Source: CBDDCX01 sp965226925 (lineage in GTDB: Bacteria > Gemmatimonadota > Gemmatimonadetes > Longimicrobiales > Gaopeijiaceae). Taken from it: DNA of 64,000 nt. The stretch spans positions 682,001 through 746,000 of the forward strand of contig CBDDEN010000011.1 in assembly GCA_965226925.1 (NCBI GenBank), given 5' to 3'. The translations under genes and the position numbers were made by a program. Shown here one piece after another: positions 54,040-63,439 of the stretch; position 1 is the stretch's first letter; the number at the start of each line of letters is the position of its first letter. The notes below the pieces were generated by a model. That model searched no databases. It was not told the origin of the DNA and was given only the letters and a program-made list of their open reading frames with translations.

Positions 54040-55344
54040 TTACGGGAACGCCTGCTGGCTCGAGATGTTCGGCTGGCCCCAATCCAGGCCGTTCCAGCCG
54101 TTGAAGCCCTGCATTTTGAACGCCCAGAATCCGGTCGCCATGTCCGAAATCACGATCAAGCCGTCCGCGTTGCGAACGTCCACGCCCCATGCTCCGTTCA
54201 TGATCGAGCTCTCACTGTGCTCGAGGAACGTGTCGTAGTGAGCGATCGTCTTGGGATGCTTGGGATCCTGCAGGCTGAAGACCTGTAATCCGTCCCAATA
54301 CCCGGACACGAAGACGAACGGCCAGCGCACCTCGTGGTTGTGAACCAGGTGCTCCCAGTTCGCGGTCCAGGCCGAGATGGGCCTGTTGATGTTCGCAACC
54401 TCTCCGTCCAGCCCGGGCTTCAGATCGAAGATCCGGAGCGGTGCATACTGGTATTCCGTCTCGGCCACCACGTAGCGCCCATCCGCCGACGGCGTGAACG
54501 TGTGCCCGCCGGTGACCCCGTTGATGCCCGTGAGGCTCACCAGAAGCTCGGGATTCTCCAAATCCGTCACGTTGTACACGTAGTAGCCGCCGGTACCCCG
54601 TCCGTAGAAGCGGTCCTGCTCGGTGTCCGCGTGGTATCCCGTATAGAAGTCGTGGTAACTCCTGGCGTCAGGCCCCGGGACCGGTACGCGGGCGACCAAC
54701 GCCTCGTCGCCACGGCCCTCCACCACGTACCCCAAGTCGTACACATGGGAGAATGGCGTGCTGGTCGTGGTGAAGAGGAGCACGCGGCCATTGCTGTGCT
54801 TGTAGACGAAGATGTTGTGGAACCCGCCCAACTCCTGCGGCCCCTGAATGCGAGCTGCCTCGCGGAACGTCGACGGATCGGGCAGCCCCGTCACGTCGAA
54901 GATCACGGCGCCCAGGTCGTAGTCTGGCCCGCCCTGTGAGAACTGAGTGGAAAGGACCACGTAATAACGGTCGTTCCACTTGAACTCTTTCAGGTCCTTC
55001 CCGCCCGCGCCCATGTGGAGCTCGGAGTCCTCGATTCTCCACTGAACGATGACCTTGGGGTTGTATGGGTCATGGATGTCGATGACGTCGATGCCCCGGT
55101 CCATCCCCGAGATATCCCCGAACACCTCGCGGCCGAGGAACACGTAGGGGCGATCCATGTCCTGTGAGATCTCGATGTCGGACACGCTTCCCTCGGCCCC
55201 GATGGGCAGGTGCGCCACCACCGTGATGTTGTCGCTCCCGAGCTTCTCGGCGTTCTGCTGCGCGCCGAGAGTGGAACCGACCGCGACAAGGGCCAGCCCC
55301 CGTCAGGGTCGCAGCCCGCACCCCACCAGTCTGTTCGTTTTCAT
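54040..55344 (-). pseudogene. LVIVD-repeat protein, copy 2, nonsense codon in the signal peptide
   Basis: The best start is ATG 55344 (MKTNRLVGCGLRP), with an in-frame TGA at 55305-55303 before the signal core (RGLALVAVGSTLGAQQ). The frame is then open for about 420 residues (SVSDIEISQDMDRPYVFLGRE, GRYVVAETEYQYAPLRIFDL, GLQVFSLQDPKHPKTIAHYD). It is the fullest of three paralogues. If the TGA is real, translation could only start at an internal codon such as that for MVAHLPIG, giving an unexported protein. No SECIS-type geometry was found, so the TGA is treated as nonsense. Confidence 0.65.
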
Positions 55345-55384
55345 CTTCACACCTCGTTGAATCGGCTGTCCCCGACCTGGGGAT

Positions 55385-55642
55385 CTAGTAGCGCGCACGT
55401 GCCTGATATTCCGGTCCGTTTTCCCAGTCCTGAACGCTCGAAATGTTGGGCTGCCCCCAGTCCAGGCCATTCCAACCCTTGAACCCGTCCATGCGAAAGG
55501 CCCAGAAGCCGGTTGCCATGTCGGACACGACGATCAGACCATCGGCGTTGCGCACGTCCGTGCCCCACGCGCCGTTCATGACACCGCCATCTTCGCCCTC
55601 CAGGGTCGCGGCAACGGTCACTGCAGCCTTCGTCCTCATCAT
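55385..55642 (-). pseudogene. LVIVD-repeat protein, copy 3, internally deleted remnant
   Basis: 85 residues. The first 13 (MMRTKAAVTVAAT) look like the start of a signal peptide and share the leader AACGAGGT with copy 2. They join directly to the last 70 residues of the family (GGVMNGAWGTDVRNADGLIV, GFWAFRMDGFKGWNGLDWG). The middle, about 330 residues, is gone. It stands upstream of copy 2 on the same strand. Confidence 0.75.
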
Positions 55643-55808
55643 GTACCTCGTTGGATTCTGCTCGTCGGGGAGCGCTCTGGTCGGTAGTGTCCCACGATTG
55701 GACGCACCCGTTGGTCGCGCGGATGGCGCAAGACGGACGTGGGAACGCATGTTACGACCTTAACGGTCAAGAAAACAACCGATCGAACCCGGAGTCCCGA
55801 CCGACCCG

Positions 55809-56627
55809 ATGTATGAACGCCTCGTCTGTCTCACCGAAGAGACCACGGAAGCCCTCTATCTCATGGAAGAGGACTGGCGCATCGTCGGCATCTCGGGTTT
55901 CACGGTCCGACCTGCCCGTGCCAGACGGGAAAAGCCGAAGGTCTCCGCCTTCACGAGCGCGAAGATCGACCAGATCCTCGATCTGGAACCCGATCTCGTC
56001 CTCGGCTTCTCGGACATCCAGGCCGACATCGCCGCAGAGCTGATCCGCCGCGGGGTCGAGGTTCACGTCTTCAATCACCGAAGCGTCGATGGCATCCTGC
56101 GTATGATCCGCACCTTGGGAGCGATGGTCGGGTGTGAGCGAAAGGGCATCGCACTCGCGACCAAGCTGGACGAAGGCCTGGCCTCGGTCCGAGAAGAGGC
56201 GGCCGCGCTTCCGGCTCGCCCGCGCGTGTACTTCGAGGAGTGGTACGACCCCCTCATCTCGGGCATCCGATGGGTGTCGGAGCTGATCCAGCTCGCCGGC
56301 GGGGAGGACTGTTTCCCGGAACTGGCGACGTCGTCCCTCGCCAAGGGCCGCATCATCGCGGATACGCAGGAGGTCGTGCGCCGCTCCCCCGACATCATCA
56401 TCGGCTCTTGGTGCGGACGGAAGTTCCGGAAGGACAGGTTGGTGGCTCGCCCCGGATGGTCCGAGATTCCCGCCGTGCGCCACGACGACGTGTACGAGAT
56501 CAAGTCCTCCGTCATCCTGCAGCCGGGGCCGGCGGCCCTCACCGACGGTGTCGCGCAGATTCAGGAGCTCATCCAAGGCTGGGCCCAGCGACGGGAAGGG
56601 GGCGTGTCATCGGCGGCATTGAGCTGA
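55809..56627 (+). CDS. BtuF-like periplasmic-binding-type protein without signal peptide
   Basis: 272 residues, close to the ABC transporter cobalamin/iron-siderophore binding group: two alpha/beta lobes joined by a long helix, with ICLTEETTE-like start (VCLTEETTEALYLM), KIDQILDLEPDLVLGF and GVEVHVFNHRSVDGIL. There is no export signal, as in some cytoplasmic homologues of unknown role. It overlaps the start region of the next gene, so it forms an operon with the TauE/SafE exporter. Confidence 0.75.
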   Translation: MYERLVCLTEETTEALYLMEEDWRIVGISGFTVRPARARREKPKVSAFTSAKIDQILDLEPDLVLGFSDIQADIAAELIRRGVEVHVFNHRSVDGILRMIRTLGAMVGCERKGIALATKLDEGLASVREEAAALPARPRVYFEEWYDPLISGIRWVSELIQLAGGEDCFPELATSSLAKGRIIADTQEVVRRSPDIIIGSWCGRKFRKDRLVARPGWSEIPAVRHDDVYEIKSSVILQPGPAALTDGVAQIQELIQGWAQRREGGVSSAALS

Positions 56628-57403
56628 CCGAGTGGGTCCAGCTCGGGCTGGTCACTTTGCTGGCTTCAGCCGTTCAGGGTGCCATTGGCTTTGCGTTCAC
56701 CCTGCTTGCCGTGTCGTTCTTCCTTCTCATCCTGCAGTCGGCCGAGGCGGTCCAGGTCATGCTGGTCCTCAACCTAGCGATCTGCGGCTCGCTGTGCCGA
56801 CGCCTTTGGAGGGACGTGCCTCTCGGACTCTGGCGCCTGCTCCTGGCGGGAGCGGTGGTCGGGGTTCCTCTGGGGGTCGCAGCCTTCGCATACGCGAGCC
56901 TGCCGGGCCTCACACTTGCGATCGCCACCGCGGTCCTGTTTTCCACAGCGTTGTTGGCTCTGCAAGAGGCGCCGGACGACGGGAGCGGCCCGTGGGCCGC
57001 GGACAGCTCCCTACCCGCGAAGACATCGTTGTCGTTTCGGCCCCCGTCGGCGCTCGCGGCAGCGCTCGCCGCCGGCGCCATGACCTCCGCCCTCGGCATG
57101 CCCGGCCCGGTGTTAGTTCTCTATCTGACCGCCATCGGTGCGGACAAGGCGACCCTTCGGGCCGTGGCTCTCACCCTGTTCACGGCGCTCTATATAGGAG
57201 CGATACTCGTGCAGTCGGTAACCATCGGGATTCCCGGACGAGTTTGGATCATGGCCGCTACGTTGCTCCCCCTCGCCTGGGCCGGTGCCGCCGTGGGTCA
57301 CCGCGGGGCCGGTCACATCAACGAGGTATGGTTCCGTCGCATCGTCCTGCTTCTCTTGGCGGCCATGGGCTCCTACATGCTGATCACCACACTCATGGGC
57401 TGA
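56609..57403 (+). CDS. TauE/SafE (TSUP) family membrane exporter
   Basis: About 264 residues, eight helices in two repeats (LVTLLASAVQGAIGFAFTLLA at the start, AAALAAGAMTSALGMPGPVLV in the middle). TSUP proteins export sulfite, sulfoacetate or related anions. No ATG/GTG/TTG lies at the N-terminus. An ATC at 56609 (six bases after AAGGGGG) or an ATT at 56618 (IELTEWVQLGLV) are the candidates; the start is uncertain. The stop is five bases before the next gene. Confidence 0.75.
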   Translation: MGGIELTEWVQLGLVTLLASAVQGAIGFAFTLLAVSFFLLILQSAEAVQVMLVLNLAICGSLCRRLWRDVPLGLWRLLLAGAVVGVPLGVAAFAYASLPGLTLAIATAVLFSTALLALQEAPDDGSGPWAADSSLPAKTSLSFRPPSALAAALAAGAMTSALGMPGPVLVLYLTAIGADKATLRAVALTLFTALYIGAILVQSVTIGIPGRVWIMAATLLPLAWAGAAVGHRGAGHINEVWFRRIVLLLLAAMGSYMLITTLMG

Positions 57404-57408
57404 AGACC

Positions 57409-58431
57409 ATGCTCCCACTATCCGACTTTCCACGAGTCGAGTTGGCCCACCGCCCGACTCCCCTCGAAGCCATGCCCAACCTGTCCGAGCTCCTGGGCGG
57501 GCCCGATCTGTTCGTCAAGCGGGACGACTGTACGGGGCTCGCGCTGGGAGGCAACAAGGCACGACAGCTCAAGTTCTACTTCGGTGACGCCGTCGCACGC
57601 GGGGCTTCGACCGTTCTCGTGACGGGGGCGGTGCAGTCCAACTTCGTCAGAACCGTGGCGGCGGCCGCCGCCAAGTTGGGGCTCGGCTGCCACATCCAAC
57701 TCGAAGATCGCGTACCGGGAATGGGCGAGGTCTACCACGGATCGGGCAACGTTCTGTTGGATCGGCTGCTGGGCGCCCACGTGCACACCTACGCCGAGGG
57801 TGAGGACGAGGCGGGGGCCGACGACGCGCTGACGGAGATCGCGGAAGGGCTGAGGGCGGCGGGCGAACGTCCCTACGTCATCCATATGTCCGAGGAGCAC
57901 AAGCCCCTCGGCGCCCTGGGGTACGTGGACGCCGCCGTAGAGATCATCGAGCAGACCGATCGGATGAAGGTCCCGCTGAAGACCATCGTGCTCGCCAGCG
58001 GAAGCGCGGCCACCCATGCGGGCCTGCTCGTGGGACTCAGGGCCCATGGCCGCCCCCACGTCGCGGTTCACGGCATCTGCGTGCGCCGTGGACGGGACGC
58101 CCAGATGGGGCGGGTCACCCGGCTCGTGCGGAAGACGGAGATCCTCCTGGACTGTGTGGGCGCGGTGGAGGACGACGACGTCCTGGCAACCGACGACTTC
58201 CTCGGCGCGGCCTACGGACGCCTTACCGCGACGGGCAACGAGGCCATGCTCCTCGCGGCTCGGACGGAAGCGTTGCTGGTGGATCCCGTCTACACTGGAA
58301 AGGCCTTCGCCGGATTCCTGAGCTTGGTGCGGGAAAGCACGACGGGCTCCGACCCGATCATATTCCTTCATACCGGGGGCACCCCAGTTCTCTTCGCCTA
58401 CGGCCCCGAGGTCGTCACCGCCACCAAATGA
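57409..58431 (+). CDS. D-cysteine desulfhydrase / L-cysteate sulfo-lyase-like PLP enzyme
   Basis: 340 residues. ACC deaminase/D-cysteine desulfhydrase family: VKRDDCTGLALGGNKARQL contains the PLP lysine, followed by GAVQSNFVRTVAAAAAKLGL and a C-terminal FLHTGGTPVLFAY. It breaks a three-carbon amino acid into pyruvate and ammonia with release of sulfide or sulfite. The adjacent TSUP exporter fits a CuyA-CuyZ pair handling L-cysteate and exporting sulfite, as known in some marine bacteria; D-cysteine desulfhydrase or D-serine-type activity remains possible. Confidence 0.82.
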   Translation: MLPLSDFPRVELAHRPTPLEAMPNLSELLGGPDLFVKRDDCTGLALGGNKARQLKFYFGDAVARGASTVLVTGAVQSNFVRTVAAAAAKLGLGCHIQLEDRVPGMGEVYHGSGNVLLDRLLGAHVHTYAEGEDEAGADDALTEIAEGLRAAGERPYVIHMSEEHKPLGALGYVDAAVEIIEQTDRMKVPLKTIVLASGSAATHAGLLVGLRAHGRPHVAVHGICVRRGRDAQMGRVTRLVRKTEILLDCVGAVEDDDVLATDDFLGAAYGRLTATGNEAMLLAARTEALLVDPVYTGKAFAGFLSLVRESTTGSDPIIFLHTGGTPVLFAYGPEVVTATK

Positions 58432-58706
58432 ACACCTGGTCCACCGTCTTCAAGTTCATCGCCGCCTCGGCGGCGGCCTCGGGCGTCACCGAAGTGGTAC
58501 GCAGGGGCCGCAGGAACCGCGTTTCGCCCTTTGCCAGCCTCATTTCGACCTTCGGCCTGATTATCATGGCCCTGGCTTTCTTGTTCGTGTCGTGGACCGA
58601 GACACTCTACATGCTGGTGAGTGGGGCCGGCGTGTATGCCATAGGCTTCTTCCTCGAGCGTATCGCCCGGCTGGACGGGCGCGACGAGGAGATCGACCTG
58701 GAATGA
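58428..58706 (+). CDS. Small membrane protein of unknown function
   Basis: 92 residues with two hydrophobic helices (residues about 36-57 and 59-77), a basic loop (VVRRGRRNRVS) and an acidic tail. It starts in an ATGA overlap with the preceding gene and ends 13 bases before the carrier gene, so it belongs to the same transcript. No family recognised. Confidence 0.6.
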   Translation: MNTWSTVFKFIAASAAASGVTEVVRRGRRNRVSPFASLISTFGLIIMALAFLFVSWTETLYMLVSGAGVYAIGFFLERIARLDGRDEEIDLE

Positions 58707-58719
58707 GCCGCCCCCATCG

Positions 58720-60069
58720 ATGAAGAAGCCGCGCTTTCCCCATCCGCTCACGCTGCTCACCGGCTGCATCCTGATCGCCGCGGCGCTGAGCTACGTGCTT
58801 CCCGCCGGTCAGTACGAGCGTCGGGACGATCCCGTCACCGGGCGAAGCGTGGTCGTTGCCGGGACCTTTCACGAGGTGGAGCCGGCGCCTGTCGGGTTAT
58901 TCCAGGCCGTCGTGGCGATTCCGAAGGGGATGGCGGACGCCGCCGACGTGGTCTTTCTCGTGTTTCTGATCGGTGGAGCGTTCACCGTCGTCGACGAGAC
59001 GGGGGCGCTTCGCAGCGCCGTGGGCTGGCTGATCAAGCGACTTCAGAACCGCGAGGTCCTGGTGATTCCGGTCGTGAGCCTGGCTTTCGCCACAGGCGGC
59101 GTGTTGGAGAACATGCAGGAAGAGATCATCCCTCTGGTCCCGGTGCTACTCATCCTGACCAAGCGCCTGGGCTTCGCGCCTCTCACCGCCGTGTCGATGA
59201 GTGCGGGCGCCGCCTTCGTGGGGTCGGCCTTCAGCCCCATCAACCCGTTCCAGGTGGGGATCGCTCAGAAGCTGGCCGAGTTGCCGCTGCTCTCCGCGGG
59301 CCTCTTCCGCATCGTGTTTCTCGCCGTGGCCTTGAGCATCTGGATCTTCGCCACCATGCGCTACGCCCAGCGTACTCGCACGGCGCCCGAGGTGCCCGAG
59401 CGCCCCGATGGGGGGGATGACCCCATGGGTCCCCACCACCTGTCCATTCTGGCCATGGTGGCGGTGACCTTCGCCGTTCTCGTCTGGGGCATCCTGGGCC
59501 GGGGTTGGGGGTTCGACGAGATGTCGGCGCTCTTCTTCATCATGGGCATTGCGGCGGGCCTGGTGGGCGGACTGCACGTGATGGGTACCGCCGAAGCATA
59601 TGTGAAGGGCTTCCGCTCCATGGCGTACGCCGCCCTGCTCATCGGCTTCGCCAGGGCCATCTTCGTGGTGCTCGACCAGGGCCGCATCGTGGATACGATC
59701 GTCCACGGCATGTTCACCCCGGTGGCAAACCTGCCGGTTGCGCTCTCCGCTCTCGGAATGATGGTGTCACACGTCTTCGTGCACGTGCCCGTACCGAGCG
59801 TGAGTGGGCAGGCAGTGTTGACTATGCCGGTGCTTGTCCCGTTGTCCGACCTGCTCGGCCTCTCGCGTCAGGTCACCGTGCTCGCCTATCAGTACGGGGC
59901 CGGACTCTGCGACTTGATCACGCCCACCAACGGCGCTCTCATGGCGATCCTCGCCGCCGGTGGAGTCGAGTATCAGGAGTGGCTGAAGTTCACGGTGAAG
60001 TGGTACCTGGCTCTCATGGTGCTCGGTGCCGCAGTAGTAGTCCTGGCGATCGCCATCGGTCTTCAGTGA
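58720..60069 (+). CDS. YfcC/DcuC-type membrane carrier
   Basis: 449 residues and about 12 helices. The start (FPHPLTLLTGCILIAAALSYVLPAGQYER) and the re-entrant-like motifs (GGVLENMQEEIIPLVPVL, GSAFSPINPFQVGIAQ, YQYGAGLCDLITPTNGALM) are typical of the YfcC/C4-dicarboxylate anaerobic carrier superfamily. Members move dicarboxylates or basic amino acids, including arginine/ornithine exchange. Substrate unknown; the neighbouring amino-acid enzymes suggest an amino acid or its breakdown product. Confidence 0.85.
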   Translation: MKKPRFPHPLTLLTGCILIAAALSYVLPAGQYERRDDPVTGRSVVVAGTFHEVEPAPVGLFQAVVAIPKGMADAADVVFLVFLIGGAFTVVDETGALRSAVGWLIKRLQNREVLVIPVVSLAFATGGVLENMQEEIIPLVPVLLILTKRLGFAPLTAVSMSAGAAFVGSAFSPINPFQVGIAQKLAELPLLSAGLFRIVFLAVALSIWIFATMRYAQRTRTAPEVPERPDGGDDPMGPHHLSILAMVAVTFAVLVWGILGRGWGFDEMSALFFIMGIAAGLVGGLHVMGTAEAYVKGFRSMAYAALLIGFARAIFVVLDQGRIVDTIVHGMFTPVANLPVALSALGMMVSHVFVHVPVPSVSGQAVLTMPVLVPLSDLLGLSRQVTVLAYQYGAGLCDLITPTNGALMAILAAGGVEYQEWLKFTVKWYLALMVLGAAVVVLAIAIGLQ

Positions 60070-60103
60070 GACCGCGATTGGACCTCGGTGAATCCCTGAT
60101 GCG

Positions 60104-61432
60104 TCACTGAACCAGCCCGGCGTCCCACGCCTCGAAGAGGGCCTCCAACTCCGACCCCAGACGCTTCTGTTCGGCAAGCAGCTCCTCCATGACGTCGCTG
60201 CGTGTACGAAGGATCATGAACCGGCGCACGTCGTTGAATCCCCAACGCCACCGCTCTCGAATCCAGAGGCCCGCGATCCCCAGAGGCGGCAGCAGCGCGA
60301 GCAGGCCCACTCCCGAGACCCAGCCCCAGGCCCAGGCACCGGCGCAGGCAACGACCCCCACCCACAGAGTGTACGTAGCGATTCCGAATAGGAGCTTGTA
60401 TGTGGACACCCGGTCGAGGGCGGGCCGGGCTCTCTCCGTCAAAAGGCGTGTGAGCCAGAACGGGACCAGAAACGTGACGTGCCCCACCAGGGCCACGGCG
60501 ACCAGCGGGATACCCACTAGGTAAAGGCGTCGCGCCGACCAACGCACGCTCGACGGGAGTCCGACATCTGCCTGCAGGTCTGCCGGCTGAAAGCCGAAAA
60601 GGGCCAGGCGACGGTAGTGTCGGGACAGGTCGAGCTGCACCGCCTTCCAGCGCGTGTCCGAACCCCGTCGCACGGCGGCCAGGATGCGTGCCGTGATCTC
60701 GTAGCGCCTGAGCTGATCCGCCGGCCCCTCGGCCCGCTCCACCTCGAGACTCCATATCGCCTCGGCGGTCTCCACGAGCGGACGGTCCTCCCACCTCTCC
60801 AGGTTGAGCGTGACGCTCCTCAGTCCTCGATCGATCCGCGCCGTGAGTTCGCGCACGGCGTCGCGGTCGTTGCCCCCACGCTCGGCGAGATCGTCCCAGG
60901 AGACGGGCTCCCCGAGAACCACCCTCATCTCCGAACGAAAGCGCTCTTTCCGCGCAGGCACGATCCCGACCGGGACGATCGGGAACGTCTCCTTCGTCTT
61001 CTCGTAGGCACCCAATGCCATGCGGGCGGTGCCGGTCCGCAGCTCCGCCAGGGACGGCTCCGAATGGCTGACCCCTTCCGGGAAGATCCCGATGGCCGCA
61101 CCGTCGGCCAGCTCCCTGATGACGGCCTCGAAGACGTCCCGGTTCTGACCCATCGCGGAGGGATCGTCTTGTTTTCGGTAGACGGGAATGGCGCCGGCCG
61201 CCTTCACCATCCAGCCCACGTTCGCATCCGCGAAGAGGGGTGCCTTGGCCAGGAATCGGACCCGCCGACCCGTCACCCCGGCCACGATGACGGGATCCAC
61301 CAGGGAGTTGGGATGGTTGGCCACAAGCAGGACCGGGCCACCGGGTGGGACCCCGGGGCCATCAACCGACAGTCGGTAGAAGAGTCGGCTGACCAGCCAG
61401 CACAGCGCGGAGAGTACAGGGAGGAGCCACAT
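60104..61432 (-). CDS. PlsC-like 1-acyl-glycerol-3-phosphate acyltransferase with extra C-terminal domain
   Basis: 442 residues. The acyltransferase motifs lie in the first 200: VANHPNSLVDP (catalytic H-x4-D), FPEGVSHSEP and IVPVGIV. The second half adds a helical region and three or four membrane helices (about 290-400) not found in minimal PlsC. It transfers a fatty acid to lysophosphatidate or a similar acceptor at the inner membrane. It is convergent with the carrier gene (34 bases between stops) and lies downstream of the ROK kinase gene on the same strand. Confidence 0.82.
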   Translation of the reverse strand: MWLLPVLSALCWLVSRLFYRLSVDGPGVPPGGPVLLVANHPNSLVDPVIVAGVTGRRVRFLAKAPLFADANVGWMVKAAGAIPVYRKQDDPSAMGQNRDVFEAVIRELADGAAIGIFPEGVSHSEPSLAELRTGTARMALGAYEKTKETFPIVPVGIVPARKERFRSEMRVVLGEPVSWDDLAERGGNDRDAVRELTARIDRGLRSVTLNLERWEDRPLVETAEAIWSLEVERAEGPADQLRRYEITARILAAVRRGSDTRWKAVQLDLSRHYRRLALFGFQPADLQADVGLPSSVRWSARRLYLVGIPLVAVALVGHVTFLVPFWLTRLLTERARPALDRVSTYKLLFGIATYTLWVGVVACAGAWAWGWVSGVGLLALLPPLGIAGLWIRERWRWGFNDVRRFMILRTRSDVMEELLAEQKRLGSELEALFEAWDAGLVQ

Positions 61433-61441
61433 GGAATCGGC

Positions 61442-62386
61442 CTACGTCGCGGTGTCGGGCTCCGCCGGCCAAAGCCAGGCCGCGCCCCGCACACCGCTCG
61501 AGTCTCCATGGCTGTTGTGCACCACCGGCGTCGAGCAGGTGTCGGTGAATACGTAGGGCGACAGCGCATGCCGCAGATCTTCCGGAAGATCGGGGACGTT
61601 GGACATGCCCCCTCCCAACACGACGACGTCCGGATCCAAGACGTTGACGACCGTCGCCAACCCGCGAGCCAGCCGATCCACGTACCGGTCATACGACGCA
61701 CTCGCACCCGTCTCCCCCTCGGCAGCCCGTGCCACGATTTCTCGGGTGGACAGGGCCTCTCCGGTGTTGGCCTCATGGTCACGGGCAAACCCCGGCCCGG
61801 ATACGAACGTCTCGAGACAGCCTCGCTTACCGCACGGGCACACGGGCCCCGGTCGCTCCGCGTCCCCTGGCCACGGCAGCGGGTTGTGGCCCCACTCGCC
61901 CCCGATGCGTTGCGGCCCCTCCAGCACGCGCTTGCGGATCACGATACCGCCACCCACTCCGGTGCCGACGATGATGCCGAAGACGACGTCGGCGTCGGCC
62001 CCGGCCCCATCGGTGGCCTCCGAGAGCGCGAAACAGTTCGCGTCGTTCGCGACTCGCACGGTTCGTCCCAGTAGCCGTCCCAGATCCCGGTCGAAAGGCC
62101 GACCGTTGAGCCAGGTCGAATTCGAGTTCTTTACTAGCCCCGTCGTCGGAGAAATGGCCCCCGGGATCCCTATCCCCACGCTCGCCCGCTCCGCGGCGGC
62201 GGTCTTTGCCGCGGCGTCGGATTCCAGCGAGGACACGAGGCCGCGGAGAAGCCCTAGGGTCTGGTCATAACTCCCGGGCGTCGCGACACGACGCCGCGCC
62301 AATTCGACACCCGTCCGATCGAGGATCACGGCCTCGATCTTGGTGCCGCCCAGGTCGACTCCGATTCGCAGCGTTGGGGTGGACAT
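61442..62386 (-). CDS. ROK-family sugar kinase (fructokinase/glucokinase-like)
   Basis: 314 residues from ATG 62386. The phosphate loop is IGVDLGGTKIEA; the sugar and ATP sites appear in NDANCFALSEA and GTGVGGGI; the ROK zinc site is CPCGKRGCLE. It phosphorylates a hexose with ATP in the cytoplasm. The fructokinase-like branch is favoured by eye. It is read divergently from the exported RidA gene with 67 bases between the starts. Confidence 0.88.
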   Translation of the reverse strand: MSTPTLRIGVDLGGTKIEAVILDRTGVELARRRVATPGSYDQTLGLLRGLVSSLESDAAAKTAAAERASVGIGIPGAISPTTGLVKNSNSTWLNGRPFDRDLGRLLGRTVRVANDANCFALSEATDGAGADADVVFGIIVGTGVGGGIVIRKRVLEGPQRIGGEWGHNPLPWPGDAERPGPVCPCGKRGCLETFVSGPGFARDHEANTGEALSTREIVARAAEGETGASASYDRYVDRLARGLATVVNVLDPDVVVLGGGMSNVPDLPEDLRHALSPYVFTDTCSTPVVHNSHGDSSGVRGAAWLWPAEPDTAT

Positions 62387-62453
62387 GGCGATATAGTATC
62401 GCCTGACCTCGCACTCGGCCCGCCCACCCACGAAAGCCACGCCGGAGTACTCC

Positions 62454-62924
62454 ATGAAACTCCCCGACCTCGCCGTCCAACTCGTCATCGCGATCGTCGC
62501 CGTCACCCCGTTTGCGACGGGCGCTCAGGAGCTCCCGCTAAAAGTCGTCGTCCAGCCCGACGGTGACCGGCCTTCGCCCGCTCCCCTCTCGCCGGCCATC
62601 AAGGTGGGAAACACCCTGTACCAGTCGGGGGCCACCGGGGGCGACCCAACCACCGGACGCCTGGTGGCGGGGGGATTCGAGGCCGAGTTCCACCAGATCA
62701 TGAGGAATTACCAACAGGTCCTGGAAGCGGCCCAAATGGAGCTGTCCGACGTTGTCCAGGTCGTCGTCTACCTGGCCGACATGGCGGACTACGGTCGTCT
62801 GAACGAACTCTACCGTCAGTATTTCGTGACGGAGCCGTTGCCCGTTCGGGCCGCGGTGGCGGTGAAAGAGCTGGCCCGAAACGCCCGCATCGAACTCATG
62901 CTGACCGCCGTGGACACCCGCTGA
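62454..62924 (+). CDS. Exported RidA-family protein
   Basis: 156 residues. A signal peptide (LVIAIVAVTPFATGAQ) is followed by a complete RidA fold: LYQSGATGGDPTTGRL, VVQVVVYLADMADYGRLNELY, PVRAAVAVKELARNARIEL with the active-site arginine. RidA proteins hydrolyse reactive enamines or imines made by PLP enzymes, normally in the cytoplasm. An exported form is less usual. A truncated paralogue with a signal peptide is at 22.9 kb. Confidence 0.85.
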   Translation: MKLPDLAVQLVIAIVAVTPFATGAQELPLKVVVQPDGDRPSPAPLSPAIKVGNTLYQSGATGGDPTTGRLVAGGFEAEFHQIMRNYQQVLEAAQMELSDVVQVVVYLADMADYGRLNELYRQYFVTEPLPVRAAVAVKELARNARIELMLTAVDTR

Positions 62925-62934
62925 CCCACACCGG

Positions 62935-63309
62935 TCAGCCGTCTTCTGCCTCTCCCGACGGCGGAGCGCCCGGCTGCACGTGCGCGTCCTCCTCGGCTGG
63001 GCCGTCGGCCGCGGCCGGGCCCGGCCCGGGAGGCGGCAAGGGCTCGGGCGCCGAGCTTCCGAGGAGTGCGCCGCCCAGGAGTTGCTCGGTGAAGTCCAGA
63101 CAGGTATCCACCGAGTGCAGCCGTGTCGACAGGTCCGCCACTTCGGCCCTGAGAACATCCAACTCCCGCGGATTCGACGCGCCCATCCTCATGGGAGTCG
63201 CAAGGGAGATCTTCTTCAGCACCCACTGCCCCAAGAGTGTTCCGGAAGCCCCCATGGCCCCGCCGCTCACGAAAATGGCGAGGATCCCGACGATGATCTC
63301 CGGCTCCAT
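62935..63309 (-). CDS. Small membrane protein with coiled-coil and proline-rich tail
   Basis: 124 residues. A hydrophobic helix (GILAIFVSGGAMGASGTLLGQWVL) is followed by a short coiled-coil-like segment (LDVLRAEVADLSTRLHSVD) and a proline/alanine-rich acidic tail. It may be a scaffold or regulator of unknown role. It converges on the exported RidA gene, with 10 bases between stops. Confidence 0.55.
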   Translation of the reverse strand: MEPEIIVGILAIFVSGGAMGASGTLLGQWVLKKISLATPMRMGASNPRELDVLRAEVADLSTRLHSVDTCLDFTEQLLGGALLGSSAPEPLPPPGPGPAAADGPAEEDAHVQPGAPPSGEAEDG

Positions 63310-63439
63310 ACCCTCTTCGCCTCGGCTGTGAGTCAGGCGGGCCCGTCGGCCTCGACGAGAGGGCCGACGTGGATGTGTTGCTGACCCGACGTTGATTTTA
63401 CCACCTGGGTTTCGATCAGCACTCCACGACCGTCCCGGC

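Noticed and set aside
55303..55305. TGA in LVIVD copy 2 as a second selenocysteine codon
   Set aside because: It lies in a signal peptide, at no conserved redox position, and no GGU-loop hairpin at the right distance was found.
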